Source: Segetibacter aerophilus (lineage in GTDB: Bacteria > Bacteroidota > Bacteroidia > Chitinophagales > Chitinophagaceae). Taken from it: DNA of 64,000 nucleotides. The translations under genes were made by a program, and so were the position numbers. The notes under the pieces are model-generated. The model did no database searches, was not told the origin of the DNA, and worked only from the letters and a program-made list of their open reading frames with translations. This document shows positions 43,972 to 54,821 of this stretch, piece by piece (the stretch's first letter is position 1; the number at the start of each line of letters is the position of its first letter). The stretch covers positions 30,835 to 94,834 of the forward strand of contig NZ_BJYT01000017.1 in assembly GCF_007991655.1 (NCBI RefSeq), written 5' to 3'.

Positions 43972-45267
43972 ATGCTTGCAATTTACGGTGTCGCTACTAT
44001 CATTATTTTCCTGGTGCTTATTATCACAAAGCGTTTGTCTGTAATCACCGCTTTGGTTTTAGTGCCTGTTATTATTGCTTTGATTGCAGGTTTTGGTTAC
44101 AAAGAAATAGGCACCATGGCCTTAGCAGGTATAAAGCAAGTTGCCCCCACAGGAATTCTGTTGATGTTTGCGGTCTTATTTTTTTCCGTCATGCTGGATG
44201 CGGGTTTGTTTGATCCTGTGATTGCTTTGATTGTGCGTTCGGTAAAAGGAGATCCGCTAAAAGTTATTGTAGGTACAGCTATACTTACCATGCTTGTTCA
44301 TTTAGATGGTGACGGCACTGCAACTTTTATGATTGTGCTTTCTGCTTTTTTTCCCATTTATAAAAAATTAGGCATTAATAGATTGATACTGGCAGGCATT
44401 GTAGCATTGAGTGTCGGGCCCATGCACCTGGTACCATGGTCAGGTACATCAGTAAGGGCAATGTCAACGTTAAATACGGACGCAGTGCACATGTTCAATC
44501 CCAATATTCCCGCGATGCTGGGCGGTATTGTATGGGTATTATTTGTTGCATACATTTTTGGAAAGAGAGAAAGAAAAAGAATTGGTATCGTGCAGTTTGA
44601 TTATGAGCACAACGAAAATTTAACCCAAGCACAAAGAACTTTGCGGAGACCTAAATTAATTCTCATCAATGCAATCTTAACCATTTTACTCATTACCGCT
44701 TTATTAAAGGGAATTGTTCCTGCACCTGTCTTATTCATTATTGCAAGCGTCATTGCACTCATCATTAATTACAGCAAACTACCAGATCAACAAAAGATAA
44801 TGAAAGCTCATGGGGCCAACATATTTATGGTCTCCAGTTTGATCTTTGCTGCCGGCATTTATTCAGGTATTCTTACAGAATCTAAAATGATAGAAGCGAT
44901 GGCTTCAGGTTTAGTTAATCTTATTCCCAAACAACATGCATCCACCATACCTGTTCTTACGGCTATTATCAGTATGCCTGCAAGCATACTCTTTACGCCC
45001 GATGCCTACTATTTTGGCGTAGTCCCTGTTCTTAGTCATACCTGTGCCCAGCTAGGAGTTGATCCGCTTGAGATTGGCAGGGCTTCTTTATTAGGGCAAA
45101 TGACAGTAGGATTTCCTTTAAGTCCGCTTACAGCGTCTACTTTTTTGTTAATAGGATTGGCTGAAGTTGAATTAGGTGAGCACCAGAAGTTTATTTTTAA
45201 ATGGGCATGGGGAACAACTATTGTAATGACAATTATTGCACTCTTAACCGGTTCTATACACATATGA
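43972..45267 (+). CDS. CitMHS-family transporter (citrate-metal:H+ symporter-like)
   Basis: 431 residues with about twelve hydrophobic segments. LVHLDGDGTATFMIVLSAFFPIYKKLGI and GPMHLVPWSGTSVRAMSTL match the CitMHS conserved regions, and MPASILFTPDAYYFGVVPVL the second half. The family carries citrate or related tri- or dicarboxylates, with a divalent metal in the studied Bacillus members. Its stop overlaps the next start (ATGA), so it is co-translated with an AtuA-like enzyme; together they would import and process a carboxylate. The substrate is inferred, not proven. Confidence 0.92.
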   Translation: MLAIYGVATIIIFLVLIITKRLSVITALVLVPVIIALIAGFGYKEIGTMALAGIKQVAPTGILLMFAVLFFSVMLDAGLFDPVIALIVRSVKGDPLKVIVGTAILTMLVHLDGDGTATFMIVLSAFFPIYKKLGINRLILAGIVALSVGPMHLVPWSGTSVRAMSTLNTDAVHMFNPNIPAMLGGIVWVLFVAYIFGKRERKRIGIVQFDYEHNENLTQAQRTLRRPKLILINAILTILLITALLKGIVPAPVLFIIASVIALIINYSKLPDQQKIMKAHGANIFMVSSLIFAAGIYSGILTESKMIEAMASGLVNLIPKQHASTIPVLTAIISMPASILFTPDAYYFGVVPVLSHTCAQLGVDPLEIGRASLLGQMTVGFPLSPLTASTFLLIGLAEVELGEHQKFIFKWAWGTTIVMTIIALLTGSIHI

Positions 45268-46586
45268 AAGAGAAAATAAGAATAGGTTGCGGCGCAGGAT
45301 TTTCAGGTGATAGAATTGAGCCTGCTGCCATTCTGGTTGAAAAAGGAAATCTCGATTATTTAGTCCTTGAATGTTTGGCAGAACGAACGATAGGTCTGGC
45401 TCAAAAGCGCAAAGCGGTTGATCCAACAAAAGGCTATGACCCGCTTTTAGAAAGAAGGATGCAACTTTTGTTGCCTTTATTGAAAAAACACCACGTAAAG
45501 CTGCTAACTAACATGGGTGCTGCCAATCCGATCGCAGCAGCAGACAAGATTATTGAGATAGCACAACAATTAGGATTATCGGTGAAAGTGGCAGCAGTAA
45601 CAGGCGATGATGTATTGCATATCCTCGATGGAGAAGAAACAGCTATGGAAACGGGCAAGCCTTTGTCACAATCTGGTGAGATGCTTTCGGCCAATGCCTA
45701 TTTAGGTGCAGATGCAATTTTGCCTGCCCTGAAAAAAGGTGCTGATATCATCATTACTGGTAGAGTGGCAGATCCATCTTTGGTAGTTGCACCACTGGTG
45801 CATGAATTTGGCTGGTCATTAGACGATACAGAAATGATTGGAAAAGCAACGATCATTGGGCACCTGATGGAATGCGCCGGGCAAATCACAGGCGGCTACT
45901 TTGCCGACCCTATTAAAAAGCCTGTTGATGCCATGGATAGTTTGGGTCATCCCTTTGTAGATGTGACTGCTAATTGCATTGCCCAAATCAGCAAAGTACA
46001 AGGCACCGGCGGCATTATCAATCTAGCAACTGCTAAAGAGCAGTTGTTATATGAAGTCACCAATCCGCATCAATACATTACTCCTGATATTATAGCTGAT
46101 TTTACAACTGTCTCCCTTAAGCAGGAAGGCATTGATTGTGTTAGTGTGTATGGTGGAGGTGGTAAACTTAAACCGGCTACGCTAAAAGTAAGTGTGGGTT
46201 ACAAAGCGGGGTTTGTTGGCGAAGGAGAAATTTCTTACGCCGGAATGCACGCATTGGAACGAGCACAACTTGCGGGGGAAACGATACGGAAACGAATGCA
46301 AGCTAAATTTCCAGACTTGCGTACTGATTATATTGGTTGCACTTCTGTGCATCCTCCTTCACTTGGAAAAAATAGCCTTCCTTATGAAGTGCGATTGCGT
46401 GTCGCAGGCAAGGCGGCAACAGCAGCAGAAGGATCATTGGTTGGTGAAGAAGTGGAAGCCCTGTATACAAACGGGCCTGCAGGAGGTGGCGGTGTTCGAA
46501 AATACGTGAACGAAGTGGTTGGTATTGTATCCACGCTGATTGATCGTGATCTAATTAAAGCAACCGTAACGGTAAAAACAACATGA
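45264..46586 (+). CDS. AtuA-family protein (DUF1446)
   Basis: 440 residues from the ATG that overlaps the transporter stop by 4 bp. RIGCGAGFSGDRIEPAAILVEKGNLDYLVLECLAERT, LTNMGAANPIAAADKIIEIA and ITGRVADPSLVVAPLVHEFGWS are the DUF1446/AtuA signature. The family is named from acyclic terpene utilisation in Pseudomonas, where its members act in the acyl-CoA pathway, but the reaction is not established. Here there is no acyl-CoA carboxylase, so the terpene role is unlikely. It is followed by a small AtuA-like protein with another ATGA overlap. Confidence 0.92.
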   Translation: MKEKIRIGCGAGFSGDRIEPAAILVEKGNLDYLVLECLAERTIGLAQKRKAVDPTKGYDPLLERRMQLLLPLLKKHHVKLLTNMGAANPIAAADKIIEIAQQLGLSVKVAAVTGDDVLHILDGEETAMETGKPLSQSGEMLSANAYLGADAILPALKKGADIIITGRVADPSLVVAPLVHEFGWSLDDTEMIGKATIIGHLMECAGQITGGYFADPIKKPVDAMDSLGHPFVDVTANCIAQISKVQGTGGIINLATAKEQLLYEVTNPHQYITPDIIADFTTVSLKQEGIDCVSVYGGGGKLKPATLKVSVGYKAGFVGEGEISYAGMHALERAQLAGETIRKRMQAKFPDLRTDYIGCTSVHPPSLGKNSLPYEVRLRVAGKAATAAEGSLVGEEVEALYTNGPAGGGGVRKYVNEVVGIVSTLIDRDLIKATVTVKTT

Positions 46587-46894
46587 AACAAAAACTCTAC
46601 GAGATAGCGCACAGCCGTGCCGGCGACAAGGGAAACACTCTTACTTTATCGTTAATCCCTTATGATGAAAAAGATTTTGAACTGCTGCACAGGGAAGCTA
46701 CAGCAGAAAAGGTAAAAGAGCATTTAAAAGAAATTGTTCAGGGAGAAATTATCCGCTACGATCTTCCGAATATTGCTGCCTTTCAGTTTGTTTGTCAGCG
46801 GGCTCTTTCAGGTGGGGTAACTACATCACTTGTTATGGATACACATGGCAAAACCCTCAGCTATGCATTGTTGGAAATGGAGATTGATGTTTAA
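46583..46894 (+). CDS. AtuA C-terminal-domain-like small protein
   Basis: 103 residues. KLYEIAHSRAGDKGNTLTLSLIPYDEKDF, LPNIAAFQFVCQRALSGGVTTSL match the C-terminal ferredoxin-like domain of AtuA-type proteins, which in other bacteria is fused to the DUF1446 domain. Here it is a separate gene overlapping the large one by 4 bp, so the two most likely form a heteromeric enzyme. It ends the operon transporter-large-small. Confidence 0.88.
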   Translation: MKQKLYEIAHSRAGDKGNTLTLSLIPYDEKDFELLHREATAEKVKEHLKEIVQGEIIRYDLPNIAAFQFVCQRALSGGVTTSLVMDTHGKTLSYALLEMEIDV

Positions 46895-47258
46895 AGGCTA
46901 GACAATTCCTCCTTCTATCAGCGTCTCAACTCATCAGCGTTCTTCCGGCTTTAGTATTTATCTTTCTGCTTCTACTACCAATGGTGTTGTATGCCCTCCA
47001 TCACATTACAGCAGTTCAAAAGGCTGTTAGGTACTTGCATTAGTTGTTCCATTCAGCCTGGCGGCCTACTTATTATTTACAGTGTTTACCTTTTTGGCCC
47101 TGCATCGGCTTTTTTCCTAAACTTTTCCTGAAGAATAGCTTTAAAAATTAAAAATATTAATACATCTAAAAAGCTTTATAAGTGCCGCATCTATTTGTGC
47201 AATAACTTAGGTATTTTTTTTTGTTGTTCTTAACCTTTTTTTATCTGATAGCTTGCCA
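46895..47258. other. Intergenic region, 364 bp
   Basis: Follows the AtuA operon. No coding frame with family resemblance was found. A T-rich run at 47217-47225 lies just before the PAS kinase start and probably belongs to its promoter. No copy of the dispersed repeat was found here. Confidence 0.4.
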
Positions 47259-49226
47259 ATGACAAATCCAACTCCTGGAGTTTCTGTATATCAGCATTTG
47301 CCTTCATTAGCGAAGTTCATCTTAGATGCCCATGTCTACGATTTCACGGTTGAACAACTACAATTGGCAAGGGAGTATAACGTACCGCTCCTAAAACATT
47401 TAAGTCATTTTACGGACGAACAATTAATAGAAATTTCCTCAACATCTCTTAAAGAAATACTAGGGTTTTTAATCGACAATAAAGCAGCCGAACAAATCAA
47501 TACCTCCACTCAACGATGGCTCTCTAATCAATTGGAAGTAGTAGGAAGAAATGATATAGTGGCAGAGGATATTACGCTATTAAACCATGTACGAGGAAAG
47601 TCTCTAAAAAACTATGCTTTCAAGTTCTACAACGATTGGTTTAAAATACAAAAATTACTTGCCGAAATTGATGACTTTCTATTAGCCTCTACTACCACAG
47701 CAGCTAATACTTATATCTCTATCTTAAAAGACCAGTTGCAGGAAGAAGAAGAGTTCAGGTCAAAACTTTCTAATGCACTTCCCGGCTTTATTTATGTGTA
47801 TGACGTGTTTGATAAAATTCAAACATTCTCCAATGATAAGTTAAAGGACATTTTAGGTTATACAAGTGATGTAATGAAGGGATTGAGCGATAACTTTTAT
47901 CAGTCTATTACTCACCCGGAGGATTGGGCAAAAACATTTGACTGCCGTAAAGAATATTTTAAAAGTGAGGGTACAACATGTTCTTTTGAATGCAGGGTAA
48001 AAGATGTTCATGGTACTTTTAAATGGATACGCTACTATGAAACTGTATTAAGAAAAGAACCGAACGGCGAAACAAGAGACATTATAGGGGTAGCCTTTGA
48101 TATAACAGCAGAAAAGGAGATTGCACAGGCACTTGAAACAAGAGAAGGTCAGTTATTAGAAGCACAAAGCATTGCTCATATAGGAAGTTTTGAATGGCAT
48201 ATCTCCGGAAACAAATCAACAACTAATACTCCTGAAATTTATAAGGTTTTTGAAATGGAGGAAATGGAGAAGTTTGAACAATTTATGAAGCATGTTCACA
48301 GAGATGACCTTCAGAAAGTTGAAGATGCAATGAAGTTATCATTTCGAACAGGAGATTACGAGTGCGTTTACAGGTATTTAAGGAACGGAAAGGAAAAAAT
48401 AATTTGGTCAAAAGGGGTTGTAACTATTGATGAAGGCAAGCCTACGAAAATGGTAGGAACAGTACAGGATATAACAACCATAAAACGTATTGAAGAAGAA
48501 TTAAGGCAAAAAACAATTGAGCTCGAAAGGTCAAACGAAAGTCTTCAGCAATTTGCAGCAGTCGCAAGCCACGATTTAAAAGAACCATTGCGTAAGATTG
48601 CCATCTTCGGTTCAAAAGTTTTGAATGCTGAAAAAGATAGACTGTCTGAAGTATCTTATACTGCATTAAGCAAAATCTTTGACAGTACAGGCAGAATGCA
48701 AAAAATGATTGATGAGATTCTCCAATTTTCTTTTATAGAAGGTAATCAACAAAAGCGAGAAACAGACTTAGAAGAACTTGTGTCAGAAGTAAAAGAATTA
48801 CTTTCTGAAACCATAGCAAACAAGCAAGCAGAAATAATAACAGATGGGCTTCCAAGTGCATTTGTGGTAGGGTCGCAAATAAGCCAGCTATTTCACAACC
48901 TTATTGCAAATGCACTAAAGTTTTCCAAAGACGGCGAGCCACCAAAAATAACAATCACTCATACATTTTTTATTGATAAACCCGCAGCTTCTGCAAATAA
49001 TAAGCGATTAGAAATCTGCATAGCGGATAATGGGATTGGATTTGATGATAGTGATAGTGAAAAAATATTCGGTTTGTTTTATCGCTCGCACAAAAAGTCT
49101 CAATTTGAAGGAACAGGCTTAGGGCTATCAATTTGCAAAAAAATAGTCGAAAAACATTTTGGAACAATTACAGCTAAATCTAAAATAGGCGAAGGCTCAA
49201 AGTTTATTATACAGTTGCCGCAATAG
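47259..49226 (+). CDS. Sensor histidine kinase with N-terminal helical domain and two PAS domains
   Basis: 655 residues from the ATG at 47259 (an upstream TTG is less likely). Residues 1-165 are helical with repeats of STSLKEILGFL and TLLNHVRGKSLKNYAFKF-type heptads and no family I recognise; the segment resembles RsbRD-like input regions. Two PAS/PAC modules follow (about 170-290, and about 300-410 with FMKHVHRDDLQ). HisKA has its His in FAAVASHDLKEPLRK, and HATPase_c has HNLIANALKF, DNGIGFDD and GTGLGLSICKK. It has no transmembrane helix and no adjacent receiver gene. Signal unknown. Confidence 0.92.
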   Translation: MTNPTPGVSVYQHLPSLAKFILDAHVYDFTVEQLQLAREYNVPLLKHLSHFTDEQLIEISSTSLKEILGFLIDNKAAEQINTSTQRWLSNQLEVVGRNDIVAEDITLLNHVRGKSLKNYAFKFYNDWFKIQKLLAEIDDFLLASTTTAANTYISILKDQLQEEEEFRSKLSNALPGFIYVYDVFDKIQTFSNDKLKDILGYTSDVMKGLSDNFYQSITHPEDWAKTFDCRKEYFKSEGTTCSFECRVKDVHGTFKWIRYYETVLRKEPNGETRDIIGVAFDITAEKEIAQALETREGQLLEAQSIAHIGSFEWHISGNKSTTNTPEIYKVFEMEEMEKFEQFMKHVHRDDLQKVEDAMKLSFRTGDYECVYRYLRNGKEKIIWSKGVVTIDEGKPTKMVGTVQDITTIKRIEEELRQKTIELERSNESLQQFAAVASHDLKEPLRKIAIFGSKVLNAEKDRLSEVSYTALSKIFDSTGRMQKMIDEILQFSFIEGNQQKRETDLEELVSEVKELLSETIANKQAEIITDGLPSAFVVGSQISQLFHNLIANALKFSKDGEPPKITITHTFFIDKPAASANNKRLEICIADNGIGFDDSDSEKIFGLFYRSHKKSQFEGTGLGLSICKKIVEKHFGTITAKSKIGEGSKFIIQLPQ

Positions 49227-49371
49227 CAGAAGTTGCTTTGTCGCTTTTCAACCCCTTTTATTACTGCACATGGTTCATGCTGAAAACGTTCCTTTATTAC
49301 AAAAAATAGCAGATAAATCATTTATTACTCCAACAGCTTTAGGTCAATATCTTAATTACATTATAACAACA

Positions 49372-49636
49372 TGAAGGCAGAGCTACAAATTCGAAAGCAA
49401 ATTAATTAATGAGGTTACGAAGCATTTAGCCTGTTACGGTAAGCAAATAGAGAACTTAAAGAATGAAATAGCATCAGTTAAAAAACAAGACAAAGTGAGC
49501 ATAGACAAATGAGATACATAATTTACAAAAGGAAGTAGCGAAATCGAGAGGTTTAAATATCACAACGATTTTATTGATAATAGTAGCATTAATTTTTGGT
49601 TTACTTACGGCTCGCCTGTATCCTGCAACTTATTGA
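49372..49636 (+). pseudogene. Frameshifted small coiled-coil/membrane gene
   Basis: The 5' part (SYKFESKLINEVTKHLACYGKQIENLKNEIAS..., coiled-coil-like) ends at TGA 49510-49512. In the next frame, immediately after, comes EIHNLQKEVAKSRGLNITTILLIIVALIFGLLTA, a membrane helix, stopping at 49634-49636. A one-base extra A in the run at 49507-49509 accounts for the break: the natural reading would be ...IDNEIHNLQ. The gene 3' end overlaps the cNMP-DUF1003 gene on the opposite strand by about 30 bp. Either a pseudogene or a programmed or sequencing frameshift; function unknown. Confidence 0.5.
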
Positions 49637-50447
49637 CACGCTCTAAAAGTTGATCCATTTTTAATTGAAGCTTCATTACTTCCGCCTGTGCTTTCAGGTT
49701 AACATGGTATTCAATTTTGTTCCTGATCTCCTCCTCTTTTGCAAGTCTCCTTTGGCTATTAAGTATTAGAACAGTAAGCAAAAAAGAAGTGAGTGTAAGT
49801 AAAAAACCTAAAAAGAAAAAAGTAGGCGGTGTATCTAGGAAATCAATGGCGGCGTGAGATGTTCTTTTATATAAATACACTTGTGCAACAATCCATGCAA
49901 CAATGAAAACAACAGAAATGGTGAGAAAGGCGCTGCTCGTTAAACACTTCGCCATGTTATCAACGAACGTTTGAAAAATAGAGCGTTTTGCTTCTAACTG
50001 TTTATTGACATCCACTACTGCACGCATTTTATCAGTATTGTCTCTCAGACGAGTAGTTAGCACCTGCATAAGAACATGAAACAATTGGGGATGTTTATCT
50101 AAATAAGAATAGAAGGTAGCACGATCAAGCGTTAAGAGGGCGGTCTCTTCTACAGTACGAGCAGTTGCCACATGCGGTCCATTATCTATCAGGGATAGCT
50201 CACCAAAAAAAGATCCGGGACCTATAATGTTTAGAGTGATTTCTTGCCCCTCTTCGTCAATATAAGAAATTTGTACTCTACCACTTGCAATTATATATAG
50301 CTGGTCTCCCTTCTCGTTCATCCAAAAAATGGTATGATGGGGAGGATAGATTTCTTTCTTCAAATAGCCCCAAAGTTCTTCAAGAGTGGTATTATCTAAA
50401 CTTGAAAACAACGGTACATTCTTCAACAAATTCTCACTCATGAGCAT
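49605..50447 (-). CDS. Cyclic-nucleotide-binding domain plus DUF1003 membrane protein
   Basis: 280 residues (278 if the second ATG at 50441 is used). The N-terminal cNMP-binding roll (about 8-120) has FFGELSLIDNGPHVATARTVEETALL, close to the phosphate-binding cassette (FGELALIxxxPRxATV), though the usual Arg is His (GPHVATAR). The C-terminal half has two membrane helices (FLTISVVFIVAWIVAQVYLY and FFFLGFLLTLTSFLLTVLIL) followed by LNSQRRLAKEEEIRNKIEYHVNLKAQAEV, the DUF1003 signature. It may sense a nucleotide to control a membrane process. It stands alone. The role is unknown. Confidence 0.88.
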   Translation of the reverse strand: MLMSENLLKNVPLFSSLDNTTLEELWGYLKKEIYPPHHTIFWMNEKGDQLYIIASGRVQISYIDEEGQEITLNIIGPGSFFGELSLIDNGPHVATARTVEETALLTLDRATFYSYLDKHPQLFHVLMQVLTTRLRDNTDKMRAVVDVNKQLEAKRSIFQTFVDNMAKCLTSSAFLTISVVFIVAWIVAQVYLYKRTSHAAIDFLDTPPTFFFLGFLLTLTSFLLTVLILNSQRRLAKEEEIRNKIEYHVNLKAQAEVMKLQLKMDQLLERVNKLQDTGEP

Positions 50448-50580
50448 TTATTTATGATGAAGTCAGGTTAGTTTAACAGATATATCTCACACAATACTTC
50501 CTTAAAAACAAGTGTTCCTTATGCTAACACTGGAAAGATTAAGTTAGTATCAATTTGAAGATATAACGAAAAAAGTTTAA

Positions 50581-51288
50581 GTTCTGTCTCATCTGCTTAA
50601 GCAATACGTTTAAGGACTAATTTTATAAGATGTTCAAGGTGATTGTTTCTCTAAGGAGATCATCCTACAGGCAGCCCGTTTTAAATTAAGATTTAGCTTA
50701 AGTTATCGAGATATAGAGGAGTTATTATCTACTAGGGGAGTAACAGTAGATCATGCTACTGTACAACGATGGGTATATAAATTTACTCCATTAATTGAAG
50801 AAGTTTTTAGGAAGAGGAAAAAATCTGTAACTAATAGCTGGAGGATGGATGAAACTTATATTAAGGTAAAAGTCAGTGGATGTTTTTGTATAGAGCTGTT
50901 GATAAGGCAGGAGATACGGTAGATTTTCTATTGACAAAAAGGAGAAATAAGCTTGCAGCACATAAGTTTCTGCTAAAGGCAATCAGTAATAATGGCTGTC
51001 CTAAAGTGATTAACATAGATAAGAGTGGCGCGAACAGGGAAGCAATCAGAACCTACAATACGAGGCGTTTTAAAGAGAATAAGAATTAGGCAATGTAAGT
51101 ATCTAAATAATAGGGTAGAAGGAGATCATCGATTTATAAAATGGCGAACTCAAAGTATGTTAGGTTTTAAGAGTTTTGAATCAGCATCGAGAACATTGTC
51201 AGGAATAGAAATAGTATGAATGATTAAGAAGGGACAAGTAAGTTTCTTTTAGGCTACTTAATTCGAAACATTTTGTTCACTAGCCCAA
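50581..51288. mobile_element. IS6-family-like insertion sequence remnant, copy 1
   Basis: Inverted-repeat-like GTTCTGTCTCATCT at 50581-50594. From ATG 50630 a transposase reads on the plus strand: FSKEIILQAARFKLRF, SYRDIEELLSTRGVTVDH and WRMDETYIKVK (DDE first Asp). At 50873 a frame change leads to MFLYRAVDKAGDTVDFLLT, another change lies at 51075, and VEGDHRFIKWRTQ then runs to a TGA in IEIV-stop-MIKK. At least two frameshifts and one stop make it dead. The 3' end is lost after about 51288, since the right terminal repeat seen in copy 2 is absent. Confidence 0.85.
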
Positions 51289-51392
51289 TAATTCTCCGTG
51301 ATTCGGTTTCTGGATTTTTTTCCGCATGGCGGAGGGAGATATAGAGTTTCCAATGTGTGAGGAGGGTTCGGAATATGAGTTAATTACATTAG

Positions 51393-52307
<915 letters not shown>

Positions 52308-52530
52308 CAGTTCTTAGCATCGTAAAAAATTATTTAGAGGGCATAGAAACAAAAAAACGCCCTCAGAACTGACCTGATACTCTAGTCACCTTCATTCGAA
52401 GGTTTTAATTGGATAAGCATGAAAAACAAATGCTGAAGCCACAGTAGCAAACGGAGTTTGTTTATTAAAAGCATTCGGCTTAAGTGATGGGAAATTCATT
52501 AAATTACTTCAAGTTGAAGTAAGAAAAAAT

Positions 52531-52609
52531 TGTACAAGTGAGGTTCTTTTTACTTCTTCCACTGAAAGAAGATAAAAACGACAAATAATTCTTACAACGA
52601 TGTTAATAG
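52531..52609 (-). repeat. Possible split copy of the dispersed repeat
   Basis: GTACAAGTGAGG (52531-52542) matches the start of the inverted form, and ACAACGATGTTAATAG (52594-52609) its end, with 51 nt of unrelated sequence between. It lies in the 377-bp spacer between the CE6-like and GH97 genes, which otherwise shows no gene. Confidence 0.3.
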
Positions 52610-52684
52610 CGATTCAAATGCTGGCTCAAAAAATAAAATACTTTCGAAATACAACCTCTGATCTTTAGTACACTAAATAAATCT

Positions 52685-54634
52685 ATGAAAACAACGATAC
52701 TTGCTCTACAAATCCTAGGCTGTCTGTTTATAAATTTTAAAGCCTACAACCAGGCAACTGTTGCCAGTCCTGATCAGCAACTGAAGTTGAGCTTGTCTGT
52801 TAATAATGGAAACCCGGTATATACAGTAACTTATAAGGGCAAAATAATGCTGGAAGAGTCCCCACTTGGTCTTATCACGAACGAAGGAGACTTTAGTATC
52901 GGTATGAAGTTTATCGGCAATAAAGAAAATAAGGTTGATAAGCGCTACAAACAAAACCGGATAAAACAATCTGATGTGCACTACGTTGCAAACCAGCTTA
53001 CCTGCACCTTAGAAAATGCCCAGCAAAAGAAAATAAGCATCGTCTTCCAGGTAAGTAACAATGATATAGCTTTTCGATACCTGTTTCCTACCTGGGGAGA
53101 GAGAAGGAGTGCAGTGGTGGAACGGGAAGCGACAGGTTTTAATTTCCCGGCTGCAACCACAACCTTCCTTTCGGCAATGATGGCGCCCATGACCGGTTTT
53201 GCACGCACTGCGCCTAGTTACGAGAGTGGCTACGAAGCAGACGCTCCCCTCGGTAAATCGACGCGTAGTAAAGAAGGTTATATATTCCCCGGTCTCTTTC
53301 GCCTGGGAAACGACGGATGGGTACTGCTTTCCGAAACCGGAGTAAGCAGCCTTTACTGTGCCTCACATTTAAGCGATGAAACGACAGACGGAATGTATAC
53401 AGTTCAGTATCCTAACCCTAAGCAAAACAATGGTTTTGGCTCTACCGGTGCAGCTATCAGCCTGCCTGGTGCAACTCCCTGGAGAACGATTACCGTGGGT
53501 GAAACCTTGAAACCTATAGTAGAAACAACGATTCCATTTGACGTTGTTGAGCCTTTGTACGAACCTGCACAGGACTATAAATACGGTCGTTCAACCTGGA
53601 GTTGGGTGGTATGGCAGGACGCCAGTATGAACTACGACGACCAGCTCAAATTTATTGATCTAGCTGCAATCATGAAATATGAGTATATTTTGATGGACGC
53701 ATTCTGGGACAGCAAAATTGGCAAAACGCGGATGAAGGAGCTGGTTCAATATGCTCGTCGTAAAGGTGTGGATGTGCTGTTGTGGTATAACTCAAACGGT
53801 ACTTTTAATGACGCTCCACAAGGGCCGATGAACAAAATGAATACTTCGATTGAGCGAAAGAAAGAAATGAAATGGTTGAAAGAGACGGGTGTGAAAGGTA
53901 TGAAAGTTGATTTTTTTGGCGGGGACAAACAGGAGACCATGCGTCTGTATGAAGATATATTATCAGACGCTAACGACTACGGTTTAATGATCGTTTTCCA
54001 CGGCACAACTTTGCCAAGAGGCTGGGAAAGGATGTACCCTAACTACGCTGGCAGTGAAGCCGTCGTTGCTTCTGAAATGTTGATTTTTTCCCAGGCAGTC
54101 CGGGAGGCAGAAGCATATAATGCAACACTGCATCCGTTCATTCGTAACACCGTCGGAAGTATGGAGTTTGGCGGAGTATTACTTAATAAATTCCTTGTCA
54201 AGAGCAACCAGGGAAGGAACAAACGTCTTACCACCGATGCTTTTCAATTAGCAACAGCTATACTCTTTCAAAATGCCGTACAAATGTTTGGGCTCACACC
54301 CAATAACCTTACCGATGTTCCTGCATTTGAAATTGATTTTCTAAAGAAAGTGCCCACTACGTGGGATGAAACTCGTTATATAGATGGCTATCCTGGTAAA
54401 TACGCGGTCATCGGTCGGCGCCACCAAAACCAGTGGTTCGTCGTGGGAGTGAACGGTGAAAAAACAAGTAAGGAACTAACAGTTAAGGTACCGATGTTAG
54501 CTGGTAAAAGAGTGCGGCTTTACGGTGATAACGAGAATAAGGAACCTTACATGAAGGAGGTTGTGGTAGACCAGAATGGAGAAATGAAAATCGCAATGCA
54601 ACAAGGTGGTGGTTTTGTAATACAACAATATTAA
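52685..54634 (+). CDS. Glycoside hydrolase family 97 (alpha-glycosidase)
   Basis: 649 residues. Signal peptide about 1-22. An N-terminal beta-sandwich (22-290), a TIM barrel (RSTWSWVVWQDASMNYDDQLKFIDLAAIMKYEYILMDAFWD, then WLKETGVKGMKVDFFGGDKQE) and a C-terminal beta domain fit GH97. GMKVDFFGGDKQ places Asp409 where retaining GH97 alpha-galactosidases have their nucleophile; inverting alpha-glucosidases carry a different residue there. I therefore predict the retaining type, with alpha-galactosidase more likely, but this rests on an alignment by eye. Periplasmic, downstream of a CE6-like esterase; no SusC/D pair is adjacent. Confidence 0.92.
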   Translation: MKTTILALQILGCLFINFKAYNQATVASPDQQLKLSLSVNNGNPVYTVTYKGKIMLEESPLGLITNEGDFSIGMKFIGNKENKVDKRYKQNRIKQSDVHYVANQLTCTLENAQQKKISIVFQVSNNDIAFRYLFPTWGERRSAVVEREATGFNFPAATTTFLSAMMAPMTGFARTAPSYESGYEADAPLGKSTRSKEGYIFPGLFRLGNDGWVLLSETGVSSLYCASHLSDETTDGMYTVQYPNPKQNNGFGSTGAAISLPGATPWRTITVGETLKPIVETTIPFDVVEPLYEPAQDYKYGRSTWSWVVWQDASMNYDDQLKFIDLAAIMKYEYILMDAFWDSKIGKTRMKELVQYARRKGVDVLLWYNSNGTFNDAPQGPMNKMNTSIERKKEMKWLKETGVKGMKVDFFGGDKQETMRLYEDILSDANDYGLMIVFHGTTLPRGWERMYPNYAGSEAVVASEMLIFSQAVREAEAYNATLHPFIRNTVGSMEFGGVLLNKFLVKSNQGRNKRLTTDAFQLATAILFQNAVQMFGLTPNNLTDVPAFEIDFLKKVPTTWDETRYIDGYPGKYAVIGRRHQNQWFVVGVNGEKTSKELTVKVPMLAGKRVRLYGDNENKEPYMKEVVVDQNGEMKIAMQQGGGFVIQQY

Positions 54635-54693
54635 TGGCACTCTGTAGAAAAGAAAGTCTGCTTTTTAAGGCAGCGTCTATTGTTACTACGAAA

Positions 54694-54719
54694 CGACCGT
54701 TGCCACGCTCGCTTGTACT
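54694..54719 (+). repeat. Dispersed intergenic repeat, copy e
   Basis: ACGACCGTTGCCACGCTCGC followed by TTGTAC is a diverged direct copy of the family at 9513, 22222 and 22104. It is 60 bp after the GH97 stop codon. Confidence 0.5.
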
Positions 54720-54821
54720 GTTGTTTATGATTGAAAAGGCAGTACCTTATCGTGTTTAGAGGACGCGGCTCAATTGCTTTTTTTCTGCTAATCCAACATA
54801 TACCCGAAAAGTTACCCACAA

